Below, in pieces: positions 15,176 to 24,007 of a stretch of DNA of 64,000 nucleotides (position 1 is the stretch's first letter; each line of letters begins with the position of its first letter). The stretch lies in the NCBI GenBank assembly GCA_947626265.1, contig CANQRM010000011.1:1-64000 (forward strand), read 5' to 3'. Under the pieces are notes generated by a model. That model was not told the origin of the DNA. It saw nothing but the letters and a program-made list of their open reading frames with translations, and did not search any database. The position numbers were made by a program, and so were the translations under genes. The stretch is from an uncultured Oscillospiraceae bacterium. GTDB taxonomy: Bacteria; Bacillota; Clostridia; Oscillospirales; Oscillospiraceae.

Positions 15176-16057
15176 ATGAAAAAGACCCTTCGCCGCACTA
15201 TCGGGACATGGGCGGCCATCGTGCTGGGCAACGGCCTTCTGGCCTTCACGGTGGAGGCCTTCATCATCCCCCACGGCATCCTCATGGGCGGCACCACCGG
15301 CATCGCCATCGTCCTGGACAGGTTCCTGCCCCTGGACACCGCCGCCATCGTGTTTATCCTGAACGCCCTGCTGCTGGTGCTGGGCGGCCTGGTGCTGGGA
15401 AAGCGGCTGGTGGCCACCACCCTAGCAAGCTCCCTTTTATATCCCCTTTTATTAGAGGCGGTGCACCGCATCCCCGGCGTGACGGCCCTCACCGACAACG
15501 CCCTTCTGGCATCCCTGTTCGGCGGGGTGCTCATGGGCGCGGCCCTAGGCACGGTCATGCGGGTGGGCTCCTCCACCGGTGGCATGGACATCGCAGCGCT
15601 GGTGCTGCACAAGTGGACCCATGTGCCCGTGTCCTGGTGCGTGTACGCCCTGGACGCGGTGGTCATCGGCGGCCAGGCCCTGTTCTCCCCAGCGGAGAGC
15701 GTGCTGTACGGCCTGGTGGTGCTGGTGCTGGAATCCATCCTGCTGGACAAGGTGATGATCTTGGGTCAGGCTCAGATACAGATATTCGTCATCTCCCAGC
15801 GCTACGAGGCCATCCGCCGGGCCCTGCTCACAGCGCTGGAGGCGGGCGTCACCATGATGCAGGTGGAGACGGGCCACCTGGGCCAAAAGCAGATGGGGGT
15901 CCTCTGCGTCATCCCCCACCGGAAGCTGTACGCCGCCACGGAACTTATACAGTCCATTGACCCCGCCGCCTTTATCACCATTACCCAAGTGAAGGAGGTC
16001 CGGGGTCGGGGCTTCACGTTGGAGCGGGCCGTCCGGCCGCCCGCTGACGAACCGTAG
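15176..16057 (+). CDS. YitT-family (DUF161/DUF2179) membrane protein
   Basis: A 293-residue protein with five to six N-terminal membrane helices (GLLAFTVEAFIIPHGILMGGTTGIAIVLDRF is the typical YitT opening, repeated as GTVMRVGSSTGGMDIAAL) and a cytosolic C-terminal DUF2179 domain from about residue 205 (DKVMILGQAQIQIFVIS, LEAGVTMMQVETGHLGQKQMGVLCVI, DPAAFITITQVKEVRGRGF). The family is widespread in Firmicutes and its transported substrate is not established. AAGGAGG lies 8 nt before the ATG. It stands alone, with a palindromic operator in its promoter. Confidence 0.88.
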   Translation: MKKTLRRTIGTWAAIVLGNGLLAFTVEAFIIPHGILMGGTTGIAIVLDRFLPLDTAAIVFILNALLLVLGGLVLGKRLVATTLASSLLYPLLLEAVHRIPGVTALTDNALLASLFGGVLMGAALGTVMRVGSSTGGMDIAALVLHKWTHVPVSWCVYALDAVVIGGQALFSPAESVLYGLVVLVLESILLDKVMILGQAQIQIFVISQRYEAIRRALLTALEAGVTMMQVETGHLGQKQMGVLCVIPHRKLYAATELIQSIDPAAFITITQVKEVRGRGFTLERAVRPPADEP

Positions 16058-16060
16058 AAA

Positions 16061-16088
16061 AACTGCCCGCCGCAAACATGCGGCGGGC
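16061..16088. terminator. Terminator between yitT and pyk
   Basis: A 10-bp stem (GCCCGCCGCA) with an AACA loop. Five T follow on the minus strand, so it mainly ends pyk; the plus side has only a weak T run. Confidence 0.75.
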
Positions 16089-16105
16089 GGATTCTATTAT
16101 ATCGT

Positions 16106-17539
16106 TTACATCATGTCGTCATCGTCGATGACATGGGCCTTCAAAAGGTTGGTGCTGGAGCTCTTGCCCAGGGGCACGCCGGCGGTGATGACCACCGTGT
16201 CGCCCTTGGTCACCAGCCCCTCCCGGACGGCCACCTGGCAGGCCATGGAGAGGATGCGGTCGGTGGAGGTGACCTCCCCGGTGAGCACCGGCGCCACGCC
16301 CCAGCACAGGGCCAGCTGCCGGCGGACCTTCTCGTGCATGGTCAGGGCCACGATGGGGCAGCCGGGGCGGAACCGGGCTATGTACCGGGCGGTGTTGCCG
16401 GAGGCGGTGGCGGTGAGGATGGCCGCGGCGTTCAGGTCCCGGGCGGTGAGGGTGCAGGTGTGGGTGATGGCGTCGTTGATGCTGGGGGCGGAGACCAGCT
16501 CGAACTGCTTGAACTTCCGCCAGTAGCCCGCGGCGGACTCCGCCTCGGTGACGATATCCACCATGGCGGTCAGGGCCTCGATGGGGTACTTGCCGCTGGC
16601 GGTCTCGCCGGAGAGCATGACGCAGCTGGTGCCGTCGAACACGGCGTTGGCCACGTCGGACACCTCCGCCCGGGTGGGCCGGGGGTTGCGGATCATGGAG
16701 TCCAGCATCTGGGTGGCGGTGATGACCGGCTTGCTCTCCAGAAGGCACTTGTCGATCATCTTCTTCTGGATGATGGGCACCCGGGCCGCGGGCACCTCCA
16801 CGCCCAGGTCGCCCCGGGCCACCATCACGCCGTCGGCGGCGGCGATGATCTCGTCCAGATTGTCCACGCCCTCCTGGTTCTCGATCTTGGCGATGATCTT
16901 TACCATGTCGCCGCCGCAGTCATGCAGGACCTTTCGTATCTCCTGCACGTCGCTGGCCTTGCGGACGAAGGAGGCGGCGATGAAGTCGAAGTCGTGCTCC
17001 ACGCCGAAGCGGATGTCGTCGATGTCCTTCTCGGTGATGGCGGGCAGATGGATACTGGCGCCGGGGATGTTGATGGACTTGTGGTTGGAAAGCTGTCCGC
17101 CGTTCTCCACGGTGCAGATGATGTTCTGGCCCTCGATCTTCTCCACCCGGATGGCAACCAGGCCGTCGTCGATGAGTATCTCCTGGCCGGGGGCGACCTC
17201 CTCATGGAGTTTGTCGTAGGTCACGGCCACCCGCTGCTGGGAGCCGGGCACGTCCTCAGTGGTGAGGATGAAGGTGTCCCCTGCGGACAGGGTGATGGGC
17301 CCGTCGGCAAAGGTGCGGATGCGTATCTCCGGGCCCTTGGTGTCCAGAATGGTGGCCACCGGGCGGCTGATGGAGTCCCGGACGGCGTTGAGCATGTTGA
17401 GCCGTTCCAGGTGCTCCTCATGGGTGCCGTGGGAGAAATTGAACCGGGCGCCGTCCATGCCGGCCCGGATCAGGCTGCGTATCATCTCCGGGCTGTCCAC
17501 GGCGGGGCCCAGGGTGCAGATGATCTTCGTTCTTCTCAT
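16106..17539 (-). CDS. pyk: Pyruvate kinase
   Basis: A 477-residue enzyme catalysing the last glycolytic step, phosphoenolpyruvate + ADP to pyruvate + ATP. Motifs are RRTKIICTLGPA, GMDGARFNFSHG, LDTKGPEIR, the B-domain insertion at about 70-170, KIIAKIENQEGV with the catalytic Lys near 220, VMVARGDLGVE, ITATQMLDSMI, and ANAVFDGTSCVMLSGETASGKYP. The length is the basic four-domain form; the extra C-terminal PEP-utiliser domain of bacilli is absent. AGGAGGG precedes the ATG. It is a single-gene unit. Confidence 0.96.
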   Translation of the reverse strand: MRRTKIICTLGPAVDSPEMIRSLIRAGMDGARFNFSHGTHEEHLERLNMLNAVRDSISRPVATILDTKGPEIRIRTFADGPITLSAGDTFILTTEDVPGSQQRVAVTYDKLHEEVAPGQEILIDDGLVAIRVEKIEGQNIICTVENGGQLSNHKSINIPGASIHLPAITEKDIDDIRFGVEHDFDFIAASFVRKASDVQEIRKVLHDCGGDMVKIIAKIENQEGVDNLDEIIAAADGVMVARGDLGVEVPAARVPIIQKKMIDKCLLESKPVITATQMLDSMIRNPRPTRAEVSDVANAVFDGTSCVMLSGETASGKYPIEALTAMVDIVTEAESAAGYWRKFKQFELVSAPSINDAITHTCTLTARDLNAAAILTATASGNTARYIARFRPGCPIVALTMHEKVRRQLALCWGVAPVLTGEVTSTDRILSMACQVAVREGLVTKGDTVVITAGVPLGKSSSTNLLKAHVIDDDDMM

Positions 17540-17582
17540 ATATCCATCCCTCCTATGAAGCAGGTATTTTTTATGTCATGTC

Positions 17583-17611
17583 ATTATACACCATACTGCC
17601 GCCATTTTCCA
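17583..17611 (-). promoter_or_regulatory. Promoter of pyk
   Basis: Minus-strand -35 TGGAAA (17606-17611), 17-bp spacer, perfect -10 TATAAT (17583-17588). Confidence 0.7.
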
Positions 17612-17632
17612 TAGCGTGGGTGCATGACGGCG

Positions 17633-17658
17633 AAAAAAATCCCGGCGAAAACGCCGGG
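17633..17658 (-). terminator. Terminator of the Cof phosphatase gene
   Basis: A 7-bp CCCGGCG stem with an AAAA loop, followed by seven T on the minus strand. Confidence 0.8.
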
Positions 17659-17687
17659 AAATATTATGTAAATAATTTTTTGTAAAC

Positions 17688-18458
17688 TTATAGCGCCGCC
17701 AGCACTTCCTCCACCCGCTGGCAGTGGTTGGGGAACATCTTTAAAAGCGCCGGGTCGGCCCCGGCCATGATGTAGGCAGTCCCCGCGGCTTTTAAGAGCG
17801 GCACGTCGTTGAAGTTGTCCCCGAAGGCCAGTACTTCCTCCGGCTTTATCCCCACGGCGGCGCAGAGCTTATTAAGCCCCAGGCCCTTGTCCGCCAATGT
17901 GAAGTCCAGCCAGGGCGCCCCGGCCACCGCCATGGAGAACACCTTGCCCCACTTGGACAGCGGCCCGTCCACCTCCGCCGCCGCGCCCCGGCGGCAGAAG
18001 GCGGCGATCTTCACGATGTCCTCCGGCACGTCCCCGGGGTCCTTTACCAGCACCACGTCGTTGCCCACGAAGTCCCGGATGAGCACCACCATATCCTCCT
18101 GCTTGGGGCAGAGGTAGCTTGTGTTCTGCCCGGAGATGAGCACCTCGCAGTCCGGGTGAGCCACGATGGCCCGGCACAGGGCCACCGCCTCCGTGCGCTC
18201 CATGGCAGTCTTGGCAAGCACGGTTGCCGGGTCCCCGGGGCCAAATAGCACCGCGCCGTTCTCGCACATATAATAGAGCTTATCCGCCACGGGGGCAAAG
18301 AGTGCGCGCAGGCTCTTATACTGCCGGCCGCTGGCGGGGCAGAACATGACGCCCTTGTCCGCCAGGCGCTCGATCTGGCGAAACGCATCTTCGCTTATCC
18401 CCGTCTGCCCGTAGGGCATGAGGGTGCCGTCTATGTCGCTGGCGATGAGGCGTATCAC
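17688..18458 (-). CDS. Cof-type HAD phosphatase
   Basis: A 256-residue HAD-superfamily phosphatase. Motif I ASDIDGTLMP starts at residue 6, motif II is in LIS near 95, the Lys of motif III is in the KWGKV region, and motif IV is LAFGDNFNDVPLL near 215 followed by AGTAYIMAGADPAL. The C2-type cap lies between. Cof proteins dephosphorylate sugar phosphates and pyrimidine or flavin intermediates; the substrate here is unknown. The start is GTG 18458, preceded by AAGGGGAGA; the longer open frame upstream is non-coding. It is divergent from a MATE exporter. Confidence 0.9.
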   Translation of the reverse strand: MIRLIASDIDGTLMPYGQTGISEDAFRQIERLADKGVMFCPASGRQYKSLRALFAPVADKLYYMCENGAVLFGPGDPATVLAKTAMERTEAVALCRAIVAHPDCEVLISGQNTSYLCPKQEDMVVLIRDFVGNDVVLVKDPGDVPEDIVKIAAFCRRGAAAEVDGPLSKWGKVFSMAVAGAPWLDFTLADKGLGLNKLCAAVGIKPEEVLAFGDNFNDVPLLKAAGTAYIMAGADPALLKMFPNHCQRVEEVLAAL

Positions 18459-18560
18459 AAGTCTCTCCCCTTCCGGCTCCCTTGTGGGCGCGGGGCACAG
18501 TATAGCAGAAATCCCTTTCCGCCGCAATGGGCGCCGGCCGCTTTTCGTCGACATGACGTA

Positions 18561-18588
18561 TTGATTTTTGATAAAATCGGTATAAAAT
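18561..18588 (+). promoter_or_regulatory. Candidate promoter of the first MATE gene
   Basis: -35 TTGATT (18561-18566), 16-bp spacer, -10 TAAAAT (18583-18588), inside an AT-rich patch 38 nt before the ATG. Confidence 0.5.
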
Positions 18589-18626
18589 GTAGATATTGAT
18601 CGCATGTGACAGAAAGAGGGCCCGTT

Positions 18627-20051
18627 ATGTCCGCCGCCTACGCCAGCCAATACGATAAGATGACCCGCCAGCCCATCCCCTCCCTCATCCTGGAGCTGGG
18701 CATCCCCACCACCATCAGCATGATGATCACCAACCTCTACAACGTGGTGGACACCTGGTTCGTGGGGCGCATCGGCACCAGCGCCTCCGGGGCCACGGGG
18801 GTGGTCTTCGGCCTGATGGCCATATTGCAGGCGGTGGGCTTCATGTTCGGCCACGGGGCGGGCAGCAACATCTCCCGCCTGCTGGGAGCAAAGCACCTGC
18901 GCCGGGCCAGGCAATTCTCCTCCGCCGCTTTTTACGTGGCGCTTCTGGTGAGCGTGCTCATGGGCGCGGCAGGGCTGTGCCTCCTGGAGCCGCTCTGCCG
19001 CCTTCTGGGCTCCACGGACACCATCCTGCCCTACGCCCGCATCTACGCGGCCTATATCCTGCTGGCCGCCCCGGCCATGGTCACCGGGTGCGTGATGAAC
19101 AACATCCTCCGCTACGAGGGCCGGGCGGCCTTCGCCATGGTGGGGCTGGTAAGCGGCGGGCTTTTGAACATCGCGGGGGACGCCCTGTTCATGCTGGGCC
19201 TTCACATGGGCATCGCGGGGGCGGGCCTCGCCACCATGCTGAGCCAGTACATAAGCGCGGCCATCCTCCTTTCCATGTTCCTGAGAAAACGCACCCAGAC
19301 GGTGTTTTCCTTAAAATACCTCCCCTTCCGCCGGCCCCCGGAGGACGGCACCCCCAACAACGGCGACATGCCCGTCCCCGGCGGGAAGCTCTTTTGCTCC
19401 ACCGTGGGCAGCATCCTGCTCGTGGGCCTTCCCAGCCTCATGCGCCAGGGCTTGAGCAGCGTGTCCACCATGGTCCTGAACGCCCAGGCCAAGGTCTTCG
19501 GCGACGCGGCCATCGCCGCCATGAGCATCGTGGCCCGGGTATGCAACCTCCTCTTCTGCGTGGGGCTGGGCATCGGCCAGGGCTTTCAGCCCGTGTCCGG
19601 CTTCAACTACGGCGCCAGGCGCTATTCCCGGGTCCGGGGCGGGTTCTTCTTCACCCTGGGCTTCGGCACGGGGCTCATAAGCCTCTTTGCCCTGGCGGGC
19701 TGGTTCGGAGCACCCACCGTGGCCGCCGTCATGCGGGACGACCCGGCGGTCATCGCCATCGCCGTCCCTGCCCTGCGGGCCCAGTGCCTGGCGCTGCTGT
19801 TCATGCCCCTTTCCGTGTGCGCCAACATGCAGTTTCAGTCCATCGGCTTCGCCGGCCGGGCCACCTTCATGGCGACCCTGCGCAGCGGCGCCTGCTTCAT
19901 CCCGCTGGTGCTGATATTGTCCCGCACCTGGGGTCTGCCCGGCATCATGTACTCCCAGCCCCTGGCCGACGTGCTGGCCGGGCTCATCTCCGTGCCCTTT
20001 TTGGTGCAGTTTTTCCGTAAGCTGCCCAAGACAGATGAGGTGGAGACCTGA
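18627..20051 (+). CDS. MATE-family multidrug/cation exporter
   Basis: A 474-residue membrane protein with twelve predicted helices in two homologous halves. The opening PIPSLILELGIPTTISMMITNLYNVVDTWFVGRIGTSASGATGV is the standard MATE start, and the second half begins near GSILLVGLPSLMRQGLSSVSTMVLN. The family couples Na+ or H+ entry to drug or metabolite efflux. AAAGAGGG sits 6 nt before ATG 18627, favouring it over the GTG at 18606. It is not part of an operon; a strong terminator follows. Confidence 0.9.
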   Translation: MSAAYASQYDKMTRQPIPSLILELGIPTTISMMITNLYNVVDTWFVGRIGTSASGATGVVFGLMAILQAVGFMFGHGAGSNISRLLGAKHLRRARQFSSAAFYVALLVSVLMGAAGLCLLEPLCRLLGSTDTILPYARIYAAYILLAAPAMVTGCVMNNILRYEGRAAFAMVGLVSGGLLNIAGDALFMLGLHMGIAGAGLATMLSQYISAAILLSMFLRKRTQTVFSLKYLPFRRPPEDGTPNNGDMPVPGGKLFCSTVGSILLVGLPSLMRQGLSSVSTMVLNAQAKVFGDAAIAAMSIVARVCNLLFCVGLGIGQGFQPVSGFNYGARRYSRVRGGFFFTLGFGTGLISLFALAGWFGAPTVAAVMRDDPAVIAIAVPALRAQCLALLFMPLSVCANMQFQSIGFAGRATFMATLRSGACFIPLVLILSRTWGLPGIMYSQPLADVLAGLISVPFLVQFFRKLPKTDEVET

Positions 20052-20066
20052 CCCATTCGACGCCCT

Positions 20067-20093
20067 GCCCCGGACAGAGGTCCGGGGCTTTTT
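20067..20093 (+). terminator. Terminator after the first MATE gene
   Basis: A perfect 9-bp stem GCCCCGGAC with an AGAG loop and a TTTTT tail. Confidence 0.88.
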
Positions 20094-20231
20094 CATGCCT
20101 TTTTCAAATTCACATTTCCTTCAAAAAATGTTAAATCCTTTGTCAACATCTTTTGCGCGGCCGGGCCTACAATAGGCCTGCAAACAGGGGGACGGAGAAA
20201 GCCCCCTTACGAGAAAGGAAGCGTTCCCATC

Positions 20232-21449
20232 ATGAAGAAGACCTTTACAGAACATAAGGCCGGCCGCCTTCTGGCCCTGGCCCTCACATTGGCCCTTTGC
20301 CTGGCCTTCGCCGCCATACCGGCCCTGGCCGCTCAGGAGGAGCCCGCCCGGGAGGAGATGTCCGCGGCGGACATCTACGAGCAGTCCGTGAACGCCGTGG
20401 TGGGCGTGACCACCCGGACCACCACCACCAACTTCTGGGGCTATGAGACCCCCGCGGCCGTGGCCGGCACCGGCTTTATCATCTCCGACGACGGCTACGT
20501 CCTCACCAACTATCACGTGGTGGAGAACCCCGAGTCTATCACCATCACCTGCTATAACGGCGACACCTACGACGCCGAGCTCATCGGCTACGACCAGTCC
20601 GACGACATGGCCGTGCTGAAGGTGGACGGCGATGGCCTGCCCTTCCTCACCCTGGACGGCTCCGGCGACCTGCGGGTGGGCGACGAGGTGGTGGCCATCG
20701 GCAACCCCCTGGGCGAGCTCACCTTCTCCCTGACCCACGGCATGGTCAGCGCCCTGGACCGGGAGGTCACCACTTCCACCGGCGTGCGCATGACCCTCAT
20801 CCAGACCGACTGCGCCATCAATAACGGCAACTCCGGCGGCCCGCTCTTCAACATGTACGGCGAGGTAGTGGGCATCACCAACGGCAAGTTTACCGGCTCC
20901 GCCATCGATAACGTGGGCTTCGCCGTGCCCATCAGCGACATCGCCGGGAGCGTCGAGAGCATCATCGAAAAGGGCTATATCGCCAAGCCCTATATCGGCG
21001 TCACCATCTCCGACGTGAGCGCCGACGCCCTCTCCTACGGCCTGCCCCAGGGCGCGGCCGTGAAGGATATTGTGAAGGACGGCCCCGCCGACAAGGCCGG
21101 CATCCAGGTCAACGACATCGTCACCGCCGTGAACGGCGAGGCCATCACGAGCCGGCACGACCTGTCCCAGACCGTGGGCGCGGCCCAGGTGGGCGAAGAG
21201 CTGACCCTCACCGTCTACCGCCAGGGCGAGACGCTGGACGTCACCGTGACGGTGGAGGAAAAGACCGAGAGCGCCCTGCCCCAGGAGGACGCGGAGGATA
21301 CCAATGATGCCGCCAATGAGAGTGAGGACCCCCTGGACCCCAACGGTGACCAGACGGACCGCCCCGATAACGGCAATGACCCGGACCAGGACATGTACGA
21401 TCTTTTTGATGAGTTCATGCGCCGGTACGGCAGCGGCCGGGGCGCCTGA
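20232..21449 (+). CDS. HtrA/DegP-like serine protease
   Basis: A 405-residue exported quality-control protease. Residues 1-34 form a signal peptide ending AIPALAAQ with no lipobox. The trypsin-like triad is His95 (LTNYHVV), Asp125 (DMAVLK) and Ser201 (NNGNSGGPL). One PDZ domain follows at about 245-335 (YIGVTISDVS, GPADKAGIQVNDIVTAVNGEAI). The last 60 residues are acidic and disordered. Most Firmicute HtrA proteins keep an N-terminal membrane anchor; this one looks cleaved, or uses the hydrophobic signal as an anchor. A GAAAGGAAG site precedes the ATG. The 180-nt leader region holds a GGGGG/CCCCC hairpin (about 20187-20210) but no convincing -35. Confidence 0.92.
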   Translation: MKKTFTEHKAGRLLALALTLALCLAFAAIPALAAQEEPAREEMSAADIYEQSVNAVVGVTTRTTTTNFWGYETPAAVAGTGFIISDDGYVLTNYHVVENPESITITCYNGDTYDAELIGYDQSDDMAVLKVDGDGLPFLTLDGSGDLRVGDEVVAIGNPLGELTFSLTHGMVSALDREVTTSTGVRMTLIQTDCAINNGNSGGPLFNMYGEVVGITNGKFTGSAIDNVGFAVPISDIAGSVESIIEKGYIAKPYIGVTISDVSADALSYGLPQGAAVKDIVKDGPADKAGIQVNDIVTAVNGEAITSRHDLSQTVGAAQVGEELTLTVYRQGETLDVTVTVEEKTESALPQEDAEDTNDAANESEDPLDPNGDQTDRPDNGNDPDQDMYDLFDEFMRRYGSGRGA

Positions 21450-21464
21450 ACGCCCCCTACACAC

Positions 21465-21497
21465 AGCCCCGCGGGATATCCCGCGGGGCTCTTTTTT
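21465..21497 (+). terminator. Terminator of the HtrA gene
   Basis: A perfect palindromic stem AGCCCCGCGGG/CCCGCGGGGCT followed by CTTTTTT. Confidence 0.9.
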
Positions 21498-21532
21498 GCG
21501 GCCGGTCCGGGCGGCAGGTAAATAACTTACTA

Positions 21533-21561
21533 TTGTTTAATAAGAAGAAACATGGTATGAT
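21533..21561 (+). promoter_or_regulatory. Promoter of the surface-glycan operon
   Basis: -35 TTGTTT (21533-21538), 17-bp spacer, extended -10 TGGTATGAT ending at 21561, 73 nt before the ligase gene. Confidence 0.65.
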
Positions 21562-21633
21562 TGTGTCGGACTTTGAAAGGGTGCGCCGGATGCGCGCGCC
21601 TTTTTCCGGGTATGGACCGCAGGAGGAAGCAGC

Positions 21634-23994
21634 ATGGCAAAGAAGAAAAACAAGAGCACAGCCGGCACACTGAGCGTGAAACAGACGGGACGGCAGACGG
21701 CGGCCGCCGTGTTCACGGCCCTGGCCGGTTTTTTTGTCATGTGTCTGACGACCTCCAACACGCTGAAGGGCCTGGGCCTGGGGATGGCTCTGCTGACGCT
21801 GGGGGCTGTGTGCCTGGTGTTCGGAAAGCTGCGGGAGCGGATGGGCCTGCCCATGCTCCTGCTGGCGGCCCTGGTGCTGATGGAGGGTATCTCCACCCTG
21901 TACGCCGACGCGGGGAAATTCGCCCTGCGGGAGTATCTTTACACGCTGATCGCCTTCTGCACCACGCTGCTGCTGCTCTGTTTCGCCCCTGAGAAGGGCA
22001 TGAAGCCGGAGCGGTGGCTCGGCGCGGTCCTCACGGGGATGTGCGGCCTGGTGAGCCTCGTCTCCATCGACCTCATCTCCACCCACCTCATCAGCGGCCC
22101 CATCCTGGGGCTTCTGGGGCTGATCACACCGGATTATACGGGTATCACCGGCGTGGAGACCGGCGTGCGTTTGAACGGTCTTTTCTCCAACGGCAACATA
22201 TTCGCCGGTATCACGGGCCTGGGCGTACTGGTGGGGCTGGGGCTCGCCTGCTCCGCCGAGGGCCCCCGGGAGCGGACAGTGCACACCGTCATCCTGTACA
22301 TAAACGCCCTGGGCTTCCTGCTGGCCTTCAGCATGGGCGCCACGGCCACCATCGCGGTGGCCTTCCTGGTCCTGCTGGCGCTGGAAAGGCGGGAACGGCG
22401 CATGTCCCTTCTGGCCCTGATGCTCCAGACGCTGCTTTTGGGCGTGCTGGCGGCGGCTGTCGTATCCATGACCGCCCTCAAGCCCCGGACCGGCTTCCAG
22501 CCCATACCGATGCTGTGCGTCATCCTGGGCGCGGCAGGACTTTGCCTTTCAGACCGCTATGTGGGTCAGCCCCTGGCGGAAAAGCTGGCGGAACGGGGAA
22601 AGCTCATCCCCATCATCATCGCCGGGGTGCTGGCCGCGCTGGCGGCGCTGGCCCTGGCCGCCTATAACATCACCGGCGGCGTGTCCCTGGACGCTGGCGA
22701 GGGCCTGCGCCGGGCCGCCTATCCCGACCCGGGCGAATACACCCTTGCCGTGGAGGCAGACGGCGATCTCACCGTCACCATCGCGAGCCAGGACAGGCAG
22801 CAGACCATGATGCACACCGAAACGACCCTCTATACCGGCCCGGCGGCGGACGCCGCCTTCACCGTGCCGGAGGGCAGCCTTGTGGTCTACTTTGACTTCT
22901 ACGCCCCGGCGGATGTACATGTGGAGGCCGTGACCTTCTCGGGCGAGGCCGGAGAGGGGTCCATCCCTCTTGGGTACAAGCTGCTGCCCGGCTTCATGGC
23001 CAACCGCCTGCAGGGCCTGTGGGCCAACGAGAACGCCATCCAGCGGCTGGTGTTCTTCTCCGACGGGCTCAAAATGTTCCGCATGAGCCCCATCATTGGC
23101 CTGGGCAAGGGGGCCTTCGAGGCCTATATCCGCAGCGTACAGTCGTTCCTGTACGACACAAAATACGCCCATGACCACTATATCCAGGTGCTGGTGGAGA
23201 CCGGCCTTGTGGGCTTCGTCCTGTTTGTGGGGCTGCTCCTGGGCTCCGCCCTCTGCCTCTGGCACGCCCGGAAGAAAGGCCTCCATCCCATGGTCCCGGC
23301 CCTGGGGGCGGCGCTTATCTTCATGGCGGGGCACGCCGCGGTGGAGGTGGTATTCTCCTTCCGCAGCTATCTCCCCGTCGCCTTCGGCGTCTTCGCCCTC
23401 ATCTCCCTGTGCTGCTCCGACGCGGCGCCCCGGTTCCAGCCGGGAAAGAAGCTCCGGACCGCGGCCCTCGCCGTGATGAGCGTCTGGGTGGGGATATATG
23501 CCGTGCTCACCTTCGGCAACATCTATGCCGCGGTCATCACCTCCCGCCCCCAGCCCACCTTCGACGATGTGGAACAGGCCATCACCATCGACAGGTTCGA
23601 GTGGGCCGACTATGCCCTCAGCTATCTGGACGGCGCGGCGGACCTGGAGGACTCGCCCGCCATCCGGGAAAAGGCGGACGCCTACGCCCGCCGGATGGAC
23701 GCCAGGATGTCCAACACGGCCCATTACTATCTGGCGGATTACTATTTCAGGACCGGCCGGCCGGAGATGGCCATCGACGCGCTGGAGACCTTTGTGGGCT
23801 ATGTATCCGCCGATGAGAACGCCTGGAACATGGCCTTCGACCTGCTGGAGGCCTATTCTCAGGACGAGCCGCTCTACCGGGACGGCGTCCGGCGCCTGGC
23901 GGAGAAGATGACGGCCTGGAACGAGGAGAACATGGCCGACAACGGCGTGGACCAGGCCACCGCCGACTACATCAACAGAATGATCCAGGGGTGA
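21634..23994 (+). CDS. O-antigen ligase / polymerase-like membrane protein
   Basis: A 786-residue polytopic protein with about twelve hydrophobic segments. The O-antigen-ligase (Wzy/WaaL, PF04932) signature is the KYAHDHYIQVLVETGLVGFVLF stretch near residue 510, whose His and Glu are typical, with GLGKGAFEAY before it. A soluble beta-rich insertion of about 110 residues (about 355-460) lies between helices. The C-terminal 160 residues after the last helix are helical and TPR-like (TVGLETF-type pairs such as YYFRTGRPEMAIDALETFVGY). It would join or polymerise lipid-linked glycans outside the membrane. Next in line are the initiating sugar transferase (13-nt gap) and a GT4 enzyme. Confidence 0.82.
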   Translation: MAKKKNKSTAGTLSVKQTGRQTAAAVFTALAGFFVMCLTTSNTLKGLGLGMALLTLGAVCLVFGKLRERMGLPMLLLAALVLMEGISTLYADAGKFALREYLYTLIAFCTTLLLLCFAPEKGMKPERWLGAVLTGMCGLVSLVSIDLISTHLISGPILGLLGLITPDYTGITGVETGVRLNGLFSNGNIFAGITGLGVLVGLGLACSAEGPRERTVHTVILYINALGFLLAFSMGATATIAVAFLVLLALERRERRMSLLALMLQTLLLGVLAAAVVSMTALKPRTGFQPIPMLCVILGAAGLCLSDRYVGQPLAEKLAERGKLIPIIIAGVLAALAALALAAYNITGGVSLDAGEGLRRAAYPDPGEYTLAVEADGDLTVTIASQDRQQTMMHTETTLYTGPAADAAFTVPEGSLVVYFDFYAPADVHVEAVTFSGEAGEGSIPLGYKLLPGFMANRLQGLWANENAIQRLVFFSDGLKMFRMSPIIGLGKGAFEAYIRSVQSFLYDTKYAHDHYIQVLVETGLVGFVLFVGLLLGSALCLWHARKKGLHPMVPALGAALIFMAGHAAVEVVFSFRSYLPVAFGVFALISLCCSDAAPRFQPGKKLRTAALAVMSVWVGIYAVLTFGNIYAAVITSRPQPTFDDVEQAITIDRFEWADYALSYLDGAADLEDSPAIREKADAYARRMDARMSNTAHYYLADYYFRTGRPEMAIDALETFVGYVSADENAWNMAFDLLEAYSQDEPLYRDGVRRLAEKMTAWNEENMADNGVDQATADYINRMIQG

Positions 23995-24007
23995 AGGCAG
24001 GCCGCTC